Shown: positions 9,247-17,776, numbered from the stretch's first letter. The stretch: 64,000 nt of DNA from Pseudomonas sp. B28(2017) (GCF_002113025.1 NZ_NEJH01000005.1:62001-126000); one strand, 5' to 3'. The notes: generated from the letters alone by a model not told the origin. Made by a program: numbers and translations.

Positions 9247-9735
9247 ATGAACACCGTCATCCGCAACGTCACCCCCGCCGATCTTGACCGCTGCTTTGCC
9301 ATCGAAACCCTTGCCTATGAAGGTGATGAAGCCGCGACCCGCGAGAAGATCGCCACCCGCATCGCCACCTGGCCCGAGGGTTTTATCGTCGCTGAAGTGG
9401 ACGGGACAGTGGCCGGTTTCATCAATTCCGGGGCGGCGTTTCAGGTGGAAATGTCGGACGAGGCGTTCAAGGAACTGATCGGCCACGACCCGGCCGGGCC
9501 GCACGTGGTAATCATGTCGGTGGTGGTGCACCCGGATTATCAGGGGCAAGGCCTGGCCAAACTTCTGATGGGCGAGTTCATCGAGCGCATGCGTGCGATG
9601 GGCAAGGTCAGCATCAACCTGATGTGCAAGGAGCGGCACATTCCGTTGTACGCCGGGTTCGGTTTTGCCTACGTCAAACCCTCGGCGTCCGACCATGGCG
9701 GCATGGCGTGGCATGAGATGGTGCTGGAACTCTAA
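9247..9735 (+). CDS. GNAT-family N-acetyltransferase
   Basis: 162 residues covering a single GNAT domain. Motif A is VVVHPDYQGQGLAKLLM (about residues 97-113), with the QGQGLA acetyl-CoA loop, and a C-terminal YAGFGF strand follows. It acetylates an unknown amine, probably small, in the cytoplasm. It is convergent with a second, unrelated GNAT gene; a perfect REP palindrome sits between them and may act as a shared terminator. Confidence 0.85.
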   Translation: MNTVIRNVTPADLDRCFAIETLAYEGDEAATREKIATRIATWPEGFIVAEVDGTVAGFINSGAAFQVEMSDEAFKELIGHDPAGPHVVIMSVVVHPDYQGQGLAKLLMGEFIERMRAMGKVSINLMCKERHIPLYAGFGFAYVKPSASDHGGMAWHEMVLEL

Positions 9736-9752
9736 ACCCAGCACAGATCCCC

Positions 9753-9780
9753 TGTGGGAGCGAGCAGGCTCGCTCCCACA
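9753..9780. repeat. REP palindrome between convergent GNAT genes
   Basis: A perfect 13-base-arm palindrome (TGTGGGAGCGAGC, 2-base loop, inverse) fills most of the 55-base gap. Confidence 0.8.
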
Positions 9781-9790
9781 ATGGTCGTAC

Positions 9791-10276
9791 CTAGAACACC
9801 AACCCCATCCGCCGTTCATAGCCGATCCGGCCCTTGTACGCCTCGCCGCTGTCGACGAAGCCAAACCTGGCGTACAGGCCGATTGCCGCCGCGTTGTCGG
9901 CATCCACCGACAATTCCAGCCCCTTGATTTCCGGCCAGGCCCGGCGCGCCGCCTCGGGCAGCGCCTGCAGGCAGGCCTTGCCGTAGCCTTTGCCTTGAGC
10001 GCGTTGATCGACTTGCAGTGCATGCAGGGTGGCGCTGTGTTCATCGGCCCAGGCCGGCAACACCGGCGGGCGCTTGAGCAGCAGGAACGCGACGGGCACA
10101 CCTTCGGCCAGCAGGGCGAATCCCTTGACGCCGGGGCCGGGCCGGGACAGCAGGGTGTGCAGGGCACCGTGGATATCACCGGAGAACCTGACTTGCTGCG
10201 GATGCACTTGGATGGCCTCGACTTGTTGGCGCTGCCGCGAGTTCAGGCTTTCATAAGGCACCAGTCGGGCTGTCAC
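9791..10276 (-). CDS. GNAT-family N-acetyltransferase
   Basis: 161 residues. The acetyl-CoA loop is QRAQGKGYGKACLQ (about residues 94-107), and YARFGFVDSGEAY forms the C-terminal GNAT strand and helix. Cytosolic; substrate unknown. The sequence begins MTARLVPYESLNSRQ, a start style common in Pseudomonas GNATs. It is convergent with the GNAT at 9247 and only weakly similar to it. Confidence 0.83.
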   Translation of the reverse strand: MTARLVPYESLNSRQRQQVEAIQVHPQQVRFSGDIHGALHTLLSRPGPGVKGFALLAEGVPVAFLLLKRPPVLPAWADEHSATLHALQVDQRAQGKGYGKACLQALPEAARRAWPEIKGLELSVDADNAAAIGLYARFGFVDSGEAYKGRIGYERRMGLVF

Positions 10277-10352
10277 GGGCGTGTCCTTTTTCCTGCATGA
10301 GTGAATCCCGGATTCTAGCGAGTCTGCTCGTTTGGATTATTTTTATTTCACC

Positions 10353-10379
10353 TGTCGATTTGCCGGATCGCCGGACGAC
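10353..10379 (+). promoter_or_regulatory. Candidate ECF42 promoter
   Basis: TGTCGA (10353-10358) and CGAC (10376-10379) are separated by 17 bases. As I recall, TGTCGA and CGA/TC are the -35 and -10 elements proposed for ECF42 sigma factors. The site lies 38 bases before the first gene of the cluster that ends with the ECF42 gene itself. Confidence 0.55.
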
Positions 10380-10417
10380 TAAGGGTGTCTTCACTATAAA
10401 AACCACGGAGAACCACC

Positions 10418-10843
10418 ATGAACTCGCAAACCCAGATCCAGAACCTCATCGAGAACTATCGTCAGGCAGTCAAGGCCAAGGACATTGAAAAAGTCATGGC
10501 CCTGTATGCCGATGACATCGTCTCCTTCGACGCGGTCAAAGCCCTGCAATTCAAAGGCAAGCCGGCGTATCGCGCGCATTGGCAGGCCTGCATGGAAATG
10601 TGCCCCGGCCCGCACATCTTCGAATTCCACGAAATCACCATCGAGCCGTCCCAGGAAATTGCGTTCGCTCACTGGCTGGCAAATTGCGGTGGCACCAACG
10701 ACAAGGGCGAAACCCAGTCCTGCTGGATGCGCGTCACCGCTTGCTATCGGCAGGAAGCCGGGCTGTGGCAGATCGTCCACGAACATTGGTCGGCGCCGTT
10801 CGACATGACCAGCGGCGCGACGCTGTTCGACCTCAAACCCTGA
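10418..10843 (+). CDS. NTF2/SnoaL-like protein in the ECF42 cluster
   Basis: 141 residues forming one NTF2-like alpha+beta cone: an N-terminal helix pair (YRQAVKAKDIEKVMALYADD), then FEFHEITIEPSQEIAFAHW and VHEHWSAPFD strands. Such proteins are small-molecule binding or isomerase-type domains; no catalytic residues can be assigned. It is first in a run with a DGPF protein and an ECF42 sigma factor, all on the same strand, and follows a candidate ECF42 promoter. It is therefore probably part of that regulon, perhaps in a stress or detoxification response. Confidence 0.8.
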   Translation: MNSQTQIQNLIENYRQAVKAKDIEKVMALYADDIVSFDAVKALQFKGKPAYRAHWQACMEMCPGPHIFEFHEITIEPSQEIAFAHWLANCGGTNDKGETQSCWMRVTACYRQEAGLWQIVHEHWSAPFDMTSGATLFDLKP

Positions 10844-10909
10844 TCGTCGGGAAACCGAGCCAGAATGCCAATCAGCGGCCATAGTTGATCGTTCGATAAG
10901 GAGAGCGTG

Positions 10910-11254
10910 ATGAAGTATTTATGCCTGGTCTACAGCGATGAGCGTCTGTTGCATTCGCTACCGGAAAGCCCGAAGGACGAAGAGTGCATGGCCTACGCCG
11001 AGTCGATCCAGGGCAGCGGCCGGATGGTCGCCGCCGAGGCGCTGGAATCGGTACAGACCGCCACTACGGTGCGCATGCGCAACGGCAAGATGTCGATCAC
11101 CGACGGCCCGTTTGCCGAAACCAAGGAACAACTGGCCGGCTTCTACCTGATCGATGCCAAGGACCTCAACGAAGCCATTCAAGTCGCCGGCAACATTCCG
11201 GCGGCCCGGGTCGGCAGTGTCGAAGTGCGCCCCGTTCGGCAGTTGAATCCTTAA
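10910..11254 (+). CDS. DGPF (YCII-related) protein
   Basis: 114 residues from the ATG at 10910 (AGGAGAG just upstream; a GTG immediately before it is less likely). It is a YCII-related fold with the name-giving DGPF motif at residues 65-68 (SITDGPFAETKEQ). DGPF proteins are small dimeric alpha/beta-barrel proteins almost always encoded beside ECF42 sigma factors, and the sigma gene starts one base after this stop. The biochemical role of DGPF proteins is unknown; they are thought to be the main targets of ECF42 factors. Confidence 0.88.
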   Translation: MKYLCLVYSDERLLHSLPESPKDEECMAYAESIQGSGRMVAAEALESVQTATTVRMRNGKMSITDGPFAETKEQLAGFYLIDAKDLNEAIQVAGNIPAARVGSVEVRPVRQLNP

Positions 11255-11255
11255 G

Positions 11256-12491
11256 ATGCCGGGGCTGCCGGTTAAGGCGCAGGTCGAGCGGGTCTATCGC
11301 GAAGAGTCGCGGCGGATTCTTGCGACCCTGATTCGTTTGCTGGGGGATTTCGACCTCGCCGAAGAGGCCTTGCACGAGGCGTTTTTCATCGCGGTCGAAC
11401 GCTGGCAGCGTGATGGCGTGCCGGACAATCCGCGGGCCTGGCTGGTGTCCACCGGGCGTTTCAAGGCCATCGATGGCTTGCGCCGGCGTGCGCGTTTTGC
11501 CGCGTCGCAACCCTTGTTGATCGCGCAACTGGAGGAGCTGGAGCAGGCCGACTGGAGTGCTGAAGACGTGGAAGACGATCGCCTGCGGCTGATCTTCACT
11601 TGCTGCCACCCGGCCCTGGCGGCGGACGCGCAAGTGCCACTGACGCTGCGGGAAGTCTGCGACCTGACCACGGAAGAAATCGCCCGGGCCTTTCTCTCGG
11701 CCCCGGCCACCATCGCCCAGCGCATCGTGCGCGCCAAGGCGAAGATCCGCGACGCGAAAATCCCTTATCAAGTGCCGACGCTGGCTGAGTTGCCCGAGCG
11801 TCTGGACAGCGTATTGCGGGTGATTTACCTGGTGTTCAACGAGGGCTACTCGGCGTCCATCGGGGCCGAACTGATCCGTGAGGAATTGACCCGCGAGGCG
11901 ATCCGTCTCGGCCGGTTACTGGTGGAGTTGTTGCCGGAGCCGGAGGTGATGGGCTTGCTGGCGTTGATGCTGTTGCACGAGTCTCGCCGCCCGGCCAGGA
12001 CCTCGGCGAGCGGCGAGCTGATTGTGCTGGATGAGCAGGACCGTTCGCTGTGGGACGCCGGGTTGATCACTGAAGGCTGCGCGTTGATCGAACAGGCATT
12101 GAGCATGGGGCGATTCGGACCCTATTGCCTGCAAGCGGCCATCGCGGCGGTGCATGCCGAAGCCCCGGCGGCGGGGGAAACCGATTGGCCGCAGATTGTC
12201 GGTCTGTATGACGTGCTGCTGCGGGCGGTGCCGTCGCCGGTGATCGAGTTGAACCGGGCGGCGGCGATTTCGAAACGGGATGGACCACTGGCGGGGCTGA
12301 CGTTGGTGGAGGCCATTCTGGAGCGGGGAGAACTGCTCGACTACCACCTTGCGCATTCGGCGCGGGCGGAATTTTGTCGGCAACTGGGCCGCAAGCAAGA
12401 GGCGCGGGCGGCGTGGGAGAGGGCGCTGGCGTTGACCCGGCAAGAGCCGGAGCGGCGGTTTATCGAAGGGCGGCTAAGGGCATTGGAGTAA
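11256..12491 (+). CDS. ECF42-type RNA polymerase sigma factor with C-terminal TPR-like domain
   Basis: 411 residues. Sigma region 2 spans about 5-75 (LGDFDLAEEALHEAFFIAVERW) and region 4 about 110-165 (LTLREVCDLTTEEIARAF). A long C-terminal extension (about 185-411) of helical TPR-like repeats, with a conserved YLVFNEGYSAS at its start, is the hallmark of group ECF42. There is no anti-sigma gene nearby; in this group the C-terminal extension is thought to control activity. It follows the DGPF gene by one base, so it is co-transcribed and probably autoregulated through the promoter at 10353. Confidence 0.9.
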   Translation: MPGLPVKAQVERVYREESRRILATLIRLLGDFDLAEEALHEAFFIAVERWQRDGVPDNPRAWLVSTGRFKAIDGLRRRARFAASQPLLIAQLEELEQADWSAEDVEDDRLRLIFTCCHPALAADAQVPLTLREVCDLTTEEIARAFLSAPATIAQRIVRAKAKIRDAKIPYQVPTLAELPERLDSVLRVIYLVFNEGYSASIGAELIREELTREAIRLGRLLVELLPEPEVMGLLALMLLHESRRPARTSASGELIVLDEQDRSLWDAGLITEGCALIEQALSMGRFGPYCLQAAIAAVHAEAPAAGETDWPQIVGLYDVLLRAVPSPVIELNRAAAISKRDGPLAGLTLVEAILERGELLDYHLAHSARAEFCRQLGRKQEARAAWERALALTRQEPERRFIEGRLRALE

Positions 12492-12510
12492 TGTGATCCT
12501 ACTGGCCTCT

Positions 12511-12573
12511 TCGCGAGCAGGCTCGCTCCCACACTTGACTTGGTCTGAATGTGGGAGCGAGCCTGCTCGCGAA
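12511..12573. repeat. REP pair (REPIN)
   Basis: TCGCGAGCAGGCTCGCTCCCACA is followed after about 20 bases by its inverse. It lies between the convergent sigma factor and LysR genes. Confidence 0.85.
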
Positions 12574-12584
12574 TGGCCGCGCCA

Positions 12585-13439
12585 CTATTCCAGCATCTTG
12601 CCCAGCAACCAGCTCCCCGCCGGCCCCGGCGGGTTCAGTCGCGACCACAACGCATCCACCGACACCGCTTTCGGCCAGCCGCGCACCACCAGTTCCTGCA
12701 ACGTGCCTGGCCCGAAGCGCTCGACCAGCCAGCGGGGCAGCGGCGCCCAGCCGAATCCGCCCTGGGCCATTTCCAGCAACATCAGATAACTCGGTGCCGA
12801 CCAGACGCGACCCTTCGCCCGGCTTTCATAGGGATTGATGATGGTGGCCAGACGCAGCTCGCGGTGCTGCTGCAGTGCGTCCTGATCGACATGGTCCAGC
12901 GTTGCCAACGGGTGTGACGGGGACACGAACAAGGCGATTTCCGTGCGCTCGTCCACTGTCGAGTTGACCAGGTCCGGCGGGTAGCTGTCCTGCATTTCGG
13001 CGAAGGCAATCTGCGCCCGGCCGCTTTGCACCAGGGACACCAGGTCATCGCATTCGGCGATCAGGCATTCGAGCTCCAGGTCCGGGTAACGCTGCTCGAA
13101 GGCGCTGAGGGCGGCTTCGAAGCGGTCCGATTGATAGGTATCGGACAGCGCCACCGTCAGCTTGGCTTCCACCCCTTGCGACAGTTGGCTGGCGGTCATT
13201 TCCAGGCGACTGGTAGCGGCCAGGATGTCCTCGGCCCGTTGCAGCATGACGTGCCCGGCCGGGGTCAGTCCGGGCTTGCGGCTGCTGCGATCGAACAGTG
13301 TCAGGTTCAAATCGATTTCCAGGCTGGCCACCGCCGCGCTGATGGTCGACTGACTGCGGCCCAGCTTGCGCGCCGCTGCGGAAAACGAGCCTTGGGTCGC
13401 GGCTTCGACAAACGCCAGCAACACTTCGTGAGAAGCCAT
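12585..13439 (-). CDS. LysR-family regulator, divergent from a PACE exporter
   Basis: 284 residues. The N-terminal winged helix-turn-helix (FVEAATQGSFSAAARKLGRSQSTISAAV written in parts: FSAAARKLGRSQSTISAAV) is typical of LysR; the rest is the co-inducer domain. It is divergent from the PACE-family exporter gene 90 bases away. This is the standard arrangement in which the regulator activates the exporter in response to its substrate, as AceR does for AceI in Acinetobacter. The inducer is not known. Confidence 0.87.
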   Translation of the reverse strand: MASHEVLLAFVEAATQGSFSAAARKLGRSQSTISAAVASLEIDLNLTLFDRSSRKPGLTPAGHVMLQRAEDILAATSRLEMTASQLSQGVEAKLTVALSDTYQSDRFEAALSAFEQRYPDLELECLIAECDDLVSLVQSGRAQIAFAEMQDSYPPDLVNSTVDERTEIALFVSPSHPLATLDHVDQDALQQHRELRLATIINPYESRAKGRVWSAPSYLMLLEMAQGGFGWAPLPRWLVERFGPGTLQELVVRGWPKAVSVDALWSRLNPPGPAGSWLLGKMLE

Positions 13440-13529
13440 GAACTATCGCCTTGATCGATGGTTATTGGTTATGAAGTATCGGTGTGATGACGGATCATGG
13501 CAACCACAGTCACTCAAGGGAGTTCGGCC

Positions 13530-13964
13530 ATGAGCGCCAACAAGTCCATTACTGAACGTATTTTCCAGGCCGTCGGTTTCGAACTGTTGGCCATCCTGAT
13601 CTGTACCCCGTTGCTGGCCTGGATCATGAAGAAGCCGATGCTGGACATGGGCGCTGTCACCATCGCCATGGCAGCCTTGGCCTTGGCCTGGAATGTGGTG
13701 TTCAACGGCTTTTTCGATCGCCTGCTCAAGCGCCTGGCCATCGTGCACAACGCCTGGGTCCGCGTGGTGCATGCGCTGTTGTTCGAAGGCGGGCTGGTCG
13801 CGCTTGGCGTGCCGCTGATTGCCTGGTGGCTGAATGTCAGCCTGTGGCAGGCGTTTGTGCTGGATATCGGCGTGCTGCTGTTTTTCCTGCCATACACCTA
13901 TATCTATCACTGGGTGTATGACGTGGTTCGTGAGCGGATGGTGATGACTCGCGAGGTCTGCTGA
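13530..13964 (+). CDS. PACE-family multidrug/biocide efflux protein
   Basis: 144 residues from the ATG at 13530, which has AAGGGA upstream. Two tandem bacterial transmembrane pair domains give four membrane helices; conserved family residues include the E in VGFELLAI in helix 1 and the repeat-like FEGGLVALGVPLIAWW. PACE proteins (AceI group) export chlorhexidine, acriflavine or short-chain diamines by proton exchange. It is divergent from a LysR regulator. Confidence 0.9.
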   Translation: MSANKSITERIFQAVGFELLAILICTPLLAWIMKKPMLDMGAVTIAMAALALAWNVVFNGFFDRLLKRLAIVHNAWVRVVHALLFEGGLVALGVPLIAWWLNVSLWQAFVLDIGVLLFFLPYTYIYHWVYDVVRERMVMTREVC

Positions 13965-13973
13965 ATAGTGTGT

Positions 13974-14005
13974 TTGTGGCGAGGGAGATTGCTCCCTCGT
14001 CACAA
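13974..14005. repeat. Short palindrome, GTGGCGAGGG class
   Basis: TGTGGCGAGGGAG and its near-perfect inverse CTCCCTCGTCACA form a hairpin between the convergent PACE and SDR genes. It is likely a REP that doubles as a transcript-end hairpin. Confidence 0.6.
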
Positions 14006-14033
14006 GTTTTTCCAACTGCCGTTGTTACGTGAC

Positions 14034-14792
14034 TTACAAAAACATCCCCCCCGACGCCTCGATGCGCTGGCCATTGATCCACTGGCTACCCGGCGCCAAC
14101 AGCAGCGCAATTGCAGCGCCGATGTCATCCGGCAAACCGGCGCGACCCAGGGCGGTGTTGTTCGCCACCAGGGTGTTCAACTCGGGGTTGTCGCGCACGG
14201 CGCCACCGCTGAAATCCGTTTCTATCGCCCCCGGTGCCAGGATGTTCACCGCGATGTTGCGTGCGCCGAGTTCCTTGGCCTGGTAGCGGGTCAGCACTTC
14301 CATCGCGCCTTTCATCGCCGCGTAGGCGCTGTGCCCCGGCAGACTGAAGCGGGCCAGGCCACTGGAAATGTTGATGATGCGACCACCGTCATTGAGCAAT
14401 GGCAACAGCGTTTGCGTGAGGAAAAACGGCCCCTTGAAGTGGATGTTCACTAACAGGTCGAACTGTTCGACGGTGGTGTCGACGAAGTTGGCGTGCAGGC
14501 CGATCCCGGCGTTGTTGACCAGAAAATCGAAGTGCTCGCGCTCGAAGTGGCTGTGCAAGACCTTCGCCACTTCGCTGCCGAAGGTGTCGAACTGCTCACT
14601 CCGGGCAACGTCCAGTTGCAGCATGACGGCGCGACCGCCAAGGCTTTCAATCTCGGCAACCAGTGCCTGCGCCTCATCGGCGCGGCTGTTGTAGGTGCCG
14701 ATGATGTCGATGCCTTGGGCGACCAGATGCAGGGCTGCGTTTTTGCCGAGGCCGCGGCTGGCGCCAGTGATCAGTGCGATTTTACGGTTCAT
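14034..14792 (-). CDS. Short-chain dehydrogenase/reductase
   Basis: 252 residues, classical SDR. The cofactor-binding TGASRGLGKNAA lies near residue 10, NNAG is at about 91-94, and the catalytic Ser...YAAMK motif is in the middle (GHSAYAAMKGAME). The fingerprint suggests NADP(H). The substrate is unknown. It is divergent from a LysR regulator 122 bases away that probably controls it. Many annotated relatives are called 3-oxoacyl-ACP reductase-like, but nothing here supports a fatty-acid role. Confidence 0.88.
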   Translation of the reverse strand: MNRKIALITGASRGLGKNAALHLVAQGIDIIGTYNSRADEAQALVAEIESLGGRAVMLQLDVARSEQFDTFGSEVAKVLHSHFEREHFDFLVNNAGIGLHANFVDTTVEQFDLLVNIHFKGPFFLTQTLLPLLNDGGRIINISSGLARFSLPGHSAYAAMKGAMEVLTRYQAKELGARNIAVNILAPGAIETDFSGGAVRDNPELNTLVANNTALGRAGLPDDIGAAIALLLAPGSQWINGQRIEASGGMFL

Positions 14793-14914
14793 GGGACTTC
14801 CTCAGGTGCAGTGGGCGGTTGATGTGAGGAAGTTTATTTATCCGCTTGGTGGTGATAAACAGAGTTAAACCGGAATCACTGGTCGGATAAGTCGAACAAT
14901 ACAAGAGCAGGCCG

Positions 14915-15811
14915 ATGAACAAACTTGAACTGTTGCGCACCTTTGTCCGTGTCAGCGAGATGTCGAGTTTCACCCTGGCCGGCGAAAGCCTGGGCCTGCC
15001 TCGCTCAACGGTGTCCGAGCATGTGCAGGCACTGGAGGCCTTGCTCGGTACACGGCTGTTGCAACGCACCACGCGTAAAGTGCAGGCGACCCAGGATGGC
15101 CTGGTGTTGTACGAGCGCAGCAAGGACCTGTTGTCGCACATGGACGAAATCGAGGGGTTGTTTCGCCAGGACGAGGCGTCGCTGGTCGGGAGGATTCGTA
15201 TCGACCTGCCGAACATTCTCGCGCGTCGGGTGGTGATGCCGCGCTTGCCGGAGTTCATGGCGCAGCACCCATTGCTTGAACTGGAAATCAGCAGCACCGA
15301 CCGCCGGGTCGATCTGCTTGCCGAGGGCTTCGATTGCGTGCTGCGCATCGGCGCCCAACCGGATCAGTCGGTGGTGGCGCGACACCTGTGTGACTTCACC
15401 ATGGTCAACTGCGCCAGTCCTGCGTATGTGCAGCGCTATGGCGTGCCCGAGCGGCTGGAGGATCTGGCGCGGCATCGGCTGGTGCACTATGTCGGTGTAC
15501 TGGGCGGGCGTTCGGAAGGGTTTGTGTACGTCGACAAGGGGCAGGTGCAGCGAATGCCGATGGCCGGCAGTGTCACGGTCAACAGCACCGATGCCTACGA
15601 GGCCGCCTGCCTGGGTGGATTCGGCTTGATTCAGGCGCCGAGGATGGGCATGCAGCACTACCTGCAAAATGGTGATTTGGTGGAGGTGTTGCCGCAGTTC
15701 AACGCGCCGTCCATGGAGGCGTCGCTGCTCTATGCCCGGCAGCGGCATTTGCCGTTGCGGGTCAGGGCATTCATGGACTGGCTGGGGGAGGTGATCCGCT
15801 CAGAAGCCTGA
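14915..15811 (+). CDS. LysR-family regulator (CrgA-like), divergent from an SDR gene
   Basis: 298 residues. The LysR helix-turn-helix is at residues 18-37 (FTLAGESLGLPRSTVSEHVQ), then the linker RLLQRTTRKVQAT and a co-inducer domain in which LAEGFDCVLRIG marks the large CrgA/YafC subgroup. It is probably the activator or repressor of the divergently transcribed SDR gene. The inducer is unknown. Confidence 0.87.
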   Translation: MNKLELLRTFVRVSEMSSFTLAGESLGLPRSTVSEHVQALEALLGTRLLQRTTRKVQATQDGLVLYERSKDLLSHMDEIEGLFRQDEASLVGRIRIDLPNILARRVVMPRLPEFMAQHPLLELEISSTDRRVDLLAEGFDCVLRIGAQPDQSVVARHLCDFTMVNCASPAYVQRYGVPERLEDLARHRLVHYVGVLGGRSEGFVYVDKGQVQRMPMAGSVTVNSTDAYEAACLGGFGLIQAPRMGMQHYLQNGDLVEVLPQFNAPSMEASLLYARQRHLPLRVRAFMDWLGEVIRSEA

Positions 15812-15838
15812 GACCGGACCCTGTAGGTGACAGGCCCC

Positions 15839-15928
15839 TGTGGGAGCGAGCTTGCTCGCGAAAGCGGTGTGACAGTCAACATCAATACCGAATGTCAGAC
15901 CGCTTTCGCGAGCAGGCTCGCTCCCACA
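15839..15928. repeat. REPIN
   Basis: Inverted TGTGGGAGCGAGCTTGCTCG and CGAGCAGGCTCGCTCCCACA arms with an inner inverted repeat AAGCGGT...ACCGCTT. It lies between convergent genes. Confidence 0.87.
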
Positions 15929-15957
15929 GGTTTTGCATCAGTTCCCAGGCCTTCGGA

Positions 15958-16680
15958 TCAAACGTGGAAGTAACCCACGCACGAATCGAACGGCAGGCGC
16001 TTGAGTTCGATCTTGTTCAGGTCGAGCACTTCGCGCAGGGCCTTGGTTTCGCCCGGGAAGTTGCGGTAGGCGACTTCGTCGAGCACCACGATCGCGCCTT
16101 TGGGCATGTACGGCAGGAAGGTTTCCAGCGCGACTTTGGTCGACTCGTACAGGTCGGTGTCGAGGATCAGCATGGCCACGACCAGGTCCGGCCGAGTCTT
16201 GACCCACTCCGGTACGGTCTTGACGATGTCGCCCTTGACCAGCTCGCAGCGCGGAATGCGGTTGACCGGGCGCAACAGGTCGTTGGCGTCGATCATGTCC
16301 TGGATCAGCGACTGGTCGGTGTCGGCGAACATGGTCTCGTTGACGTCGGCCGGGTCTTCTTTCTTGTCGATGCTCTGGAAGCCTTCGAAGGTATCGAAGC
16401 CCACGATCGAGCGGTTGATCGCATACGGCTCGAGAATCATCGACAGGTGCATGTAGAGCATCAACGAGTTGCCCTTGTACACGCCACACTCGATGATCGC
16501 GCCCGGTACTTCAGCGACCTTCTTGAACAGCTCCATGCGCGACAACGCAGCGGTCACGCCAATGCGGTTGGCGAAGACGAATGGGGCGTCGGCCACGTAT
16601 TCGGCATCGACTCGTTTCAGGACGCCGGAACGGGTTTCGTTGTACTGGGCCTCGGCGGGCGTGATGCGACGCTTGGTCAT
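15958..16680 (-). CDS. TylF/MycF-type O-methyltransferase
   Basis: 240 residues, Rossmann-fold SAM-dependent methyltransferase of the macrocin-O-methyltransferase family. The SAM loop is IIECGVYKGNSLMLY; the metal/catalytic aspartates lie in LILDTDLYEST and IVVLDEVAYRNF. Family members methylate hydroxyls of sugars attached to macrolides or surface glycans. The gene overlaps the upstream 2OG-oxygenase by ATGA, so the two proteins are translationally coupled and probably act on one substrate. The substrate is not evident; no glycan or polyketide cluster is adjacent. Confidence 0.85.
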   Translation of the reverse strand: MTKRRITPAEAQYNETRSGVLKRVDAEYVADAPFVFANRIGVTAALSRMELFKKVAEVPGAIIECGVYKGNSLMLYMHLSMILEPYAINRSIVGFDTFEGFQSIDKKEDPADVNETMFADTDQSLIQDMIDANDLLRPVNRIPRCELVKGDIVKTVPEWVKTRPDLVVAMLILDTDLYESTKVALETFLPYMPKGAIVVLDEVAYRNFPGETKALREVLDLNKIELKRLPFDSCVGYFHV

Positions 16681-17543
16681 TGCGGGATTCCTCGGAAGTT
16701 CGAAAAGTCGTGGACGTGGAAGTAGTCTTTGAAACCGGCGCCGACATCCGGGCAGGCGCTGTCGACGTTAATCGCGCCGCGCTGGTGCTTGAGGTCGTCG
16801 AGGTGCATCAGGCGAAAGTCCACGCTGAAGCGGGTTTGTTGCGTGTAATTGGGCACGGTGCCGTGCAGGTGCGAACCGGAGAACACCAGCATCTCGGCCG
16901 TGTTGCCGGCGATGCGCAGCTCGCTGGCGTCGTTGATCGCTTCGGTGGGCACCGGGTGTTGGCGCGCCTCTTCCTTGACGTTGTCCTTGGCGCGCTGGCG
17001 TTGTACATCGATCCAGTCAGACAGGCTCCACTGCGCCGAGGTATTTTTCACCGGGACGTCGAAGTAGGCCGGGTTGATCATCATGGTCTGGTCAGGCTGG
17101 ATCGTGTAGACCGGCATCCAGGTATTGATCTGGCAGTCGACACCGCCGTACCAGGTGTCGCGATGGGGCTTGTAGGCATAGCTGACGCCGGCGTGCAGGT
17201 AGTCGTAGTTGGGCACGACACGGATGCGCGGTACGTCGAAAATGAATTCCTCGGGAGCGGCACCGATCTCGTCGGTGAAGCTGCGGATCAGCTCCTTGGC
17301 ACGCAGGCTGTTGGTGAACTGGCCCTTGAGGCGAGTCACCAGCACCACGAATTCCTCCACCGGCATCAGCGTGTGCAGCGCCTGGTGGTTGGTTTCGCCA
17401 TCGAAGGCGGCCGTGATGCTTTCCTGCGCGAACGCACAGAGTTCTTTGGCGGCGCGTAACTGCGTGTTCAGGAAAATATCGCCCGCGTAAATGGCTTCTT
17501 TAAAGTCAGCTTTCTGTTGCAGCTGATTGATGTACAGATTCAC
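16677..17543 (-). CDS. Putative 2-oxoglutarate/Fe(II)-dependent oxygenase
   Basis: 288 residues from a GTG at 17543 that is preceded by AGGAGAGG at ideal spacing; an ATG at 17585 would add 14 residues but has no such site. An HRD triad part (PHRDTWYGG), a distal histidine (GSHLHGTVPN) and an arginine ten residues later (TRFSVDFR) fit the H-x-D...H...R facial triad of the phytanoyl-CoA/2OG oxygenase superfamily. It would hydroxylate or desaturate a substrate using O2 and 2-oxoglutarate. It is coupled to the TylF-type methyltransferase; a hydroxylation-then-methylation pair is inferred. Confidence 0.72.
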   Translation of the reverse strand: MNLYINQLQQKADFKEAIYAGDIFLNTQLRAAKELCAFAQESITAAFDGETNHQALHTLMPVEEFVVLVTRLKGQFTNSLRAKELIRSFTDEIGAAPEEFIFDVPRIRVVPNYDYLHAGVSYAYKPHRDTWYGGVDCQINTWMPVYTIQPDQTMMINPAYFDVPVKNTSAQWSLSDWIDVQRQRAKDNVKEEARQHPVPTEAINDASELRIAGNTAEMLVFSGSHLHGTVPNYTQQTRFSVDFRLMHLDDLKHQRGAINVDSACPDVGAGFKDYFHVHDFSNFRGIPQ

Positions 17544-17677
17544 GGTTCCTCTCCTGAATACATCGAGTGTCTTATGAGTCGGCATCGCGCTAACAAACTG
17601 AAGGGTTGCCGGAGGCGTGGTGCGTCAATAAAGCGCAAGCCCTCGAGTTTGTGAGCAAATGCCGTGCCGCTGGACGA

Positions 17678-17709
17678 AAAAAATCCCGGCGGGAAAACCC
17701 GCCGGGATG
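17678..17709 (-). terminator. Rho-independent terminator of pitA
   Basis: On the minus strand, ATCCCGGCGGG and its exact inverse around a 4-base loop are followed by a run of seven T. It is 68 bases after the pitA stop. Confidence 0.88.
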
Positions 17710-17731
17710 ATGTGCTTCGAACCTGTACCCT

Positions 17732-17759
17732 GTGGGAGCGAGCAAGCCCGCTCCCACAC
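17732..17759. repeat. REP palindrome
   Basis: TGTGGGAGCGAGC and GCTCCCACA arms form a single imperfect palindrome between the pitA stop and its terminator. Confidence 0.75.
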
Positions 17760-17776
17760 ACATGTTTTGCCGCGAT

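Noticed and set aside
9753..9780. A CRISPR-like repeat family in the recurrent palindromes
   Set aside because: The palindromes are dispersed, 20-100 bases long with variable spacing and no spacer array or cas genes; they are REPs.
10297..10488. A 63-codon frame upstream of the NTF2-like gene
   Set aside because: It overlaps the candidate ECF42 promoter and has no ribosome site.
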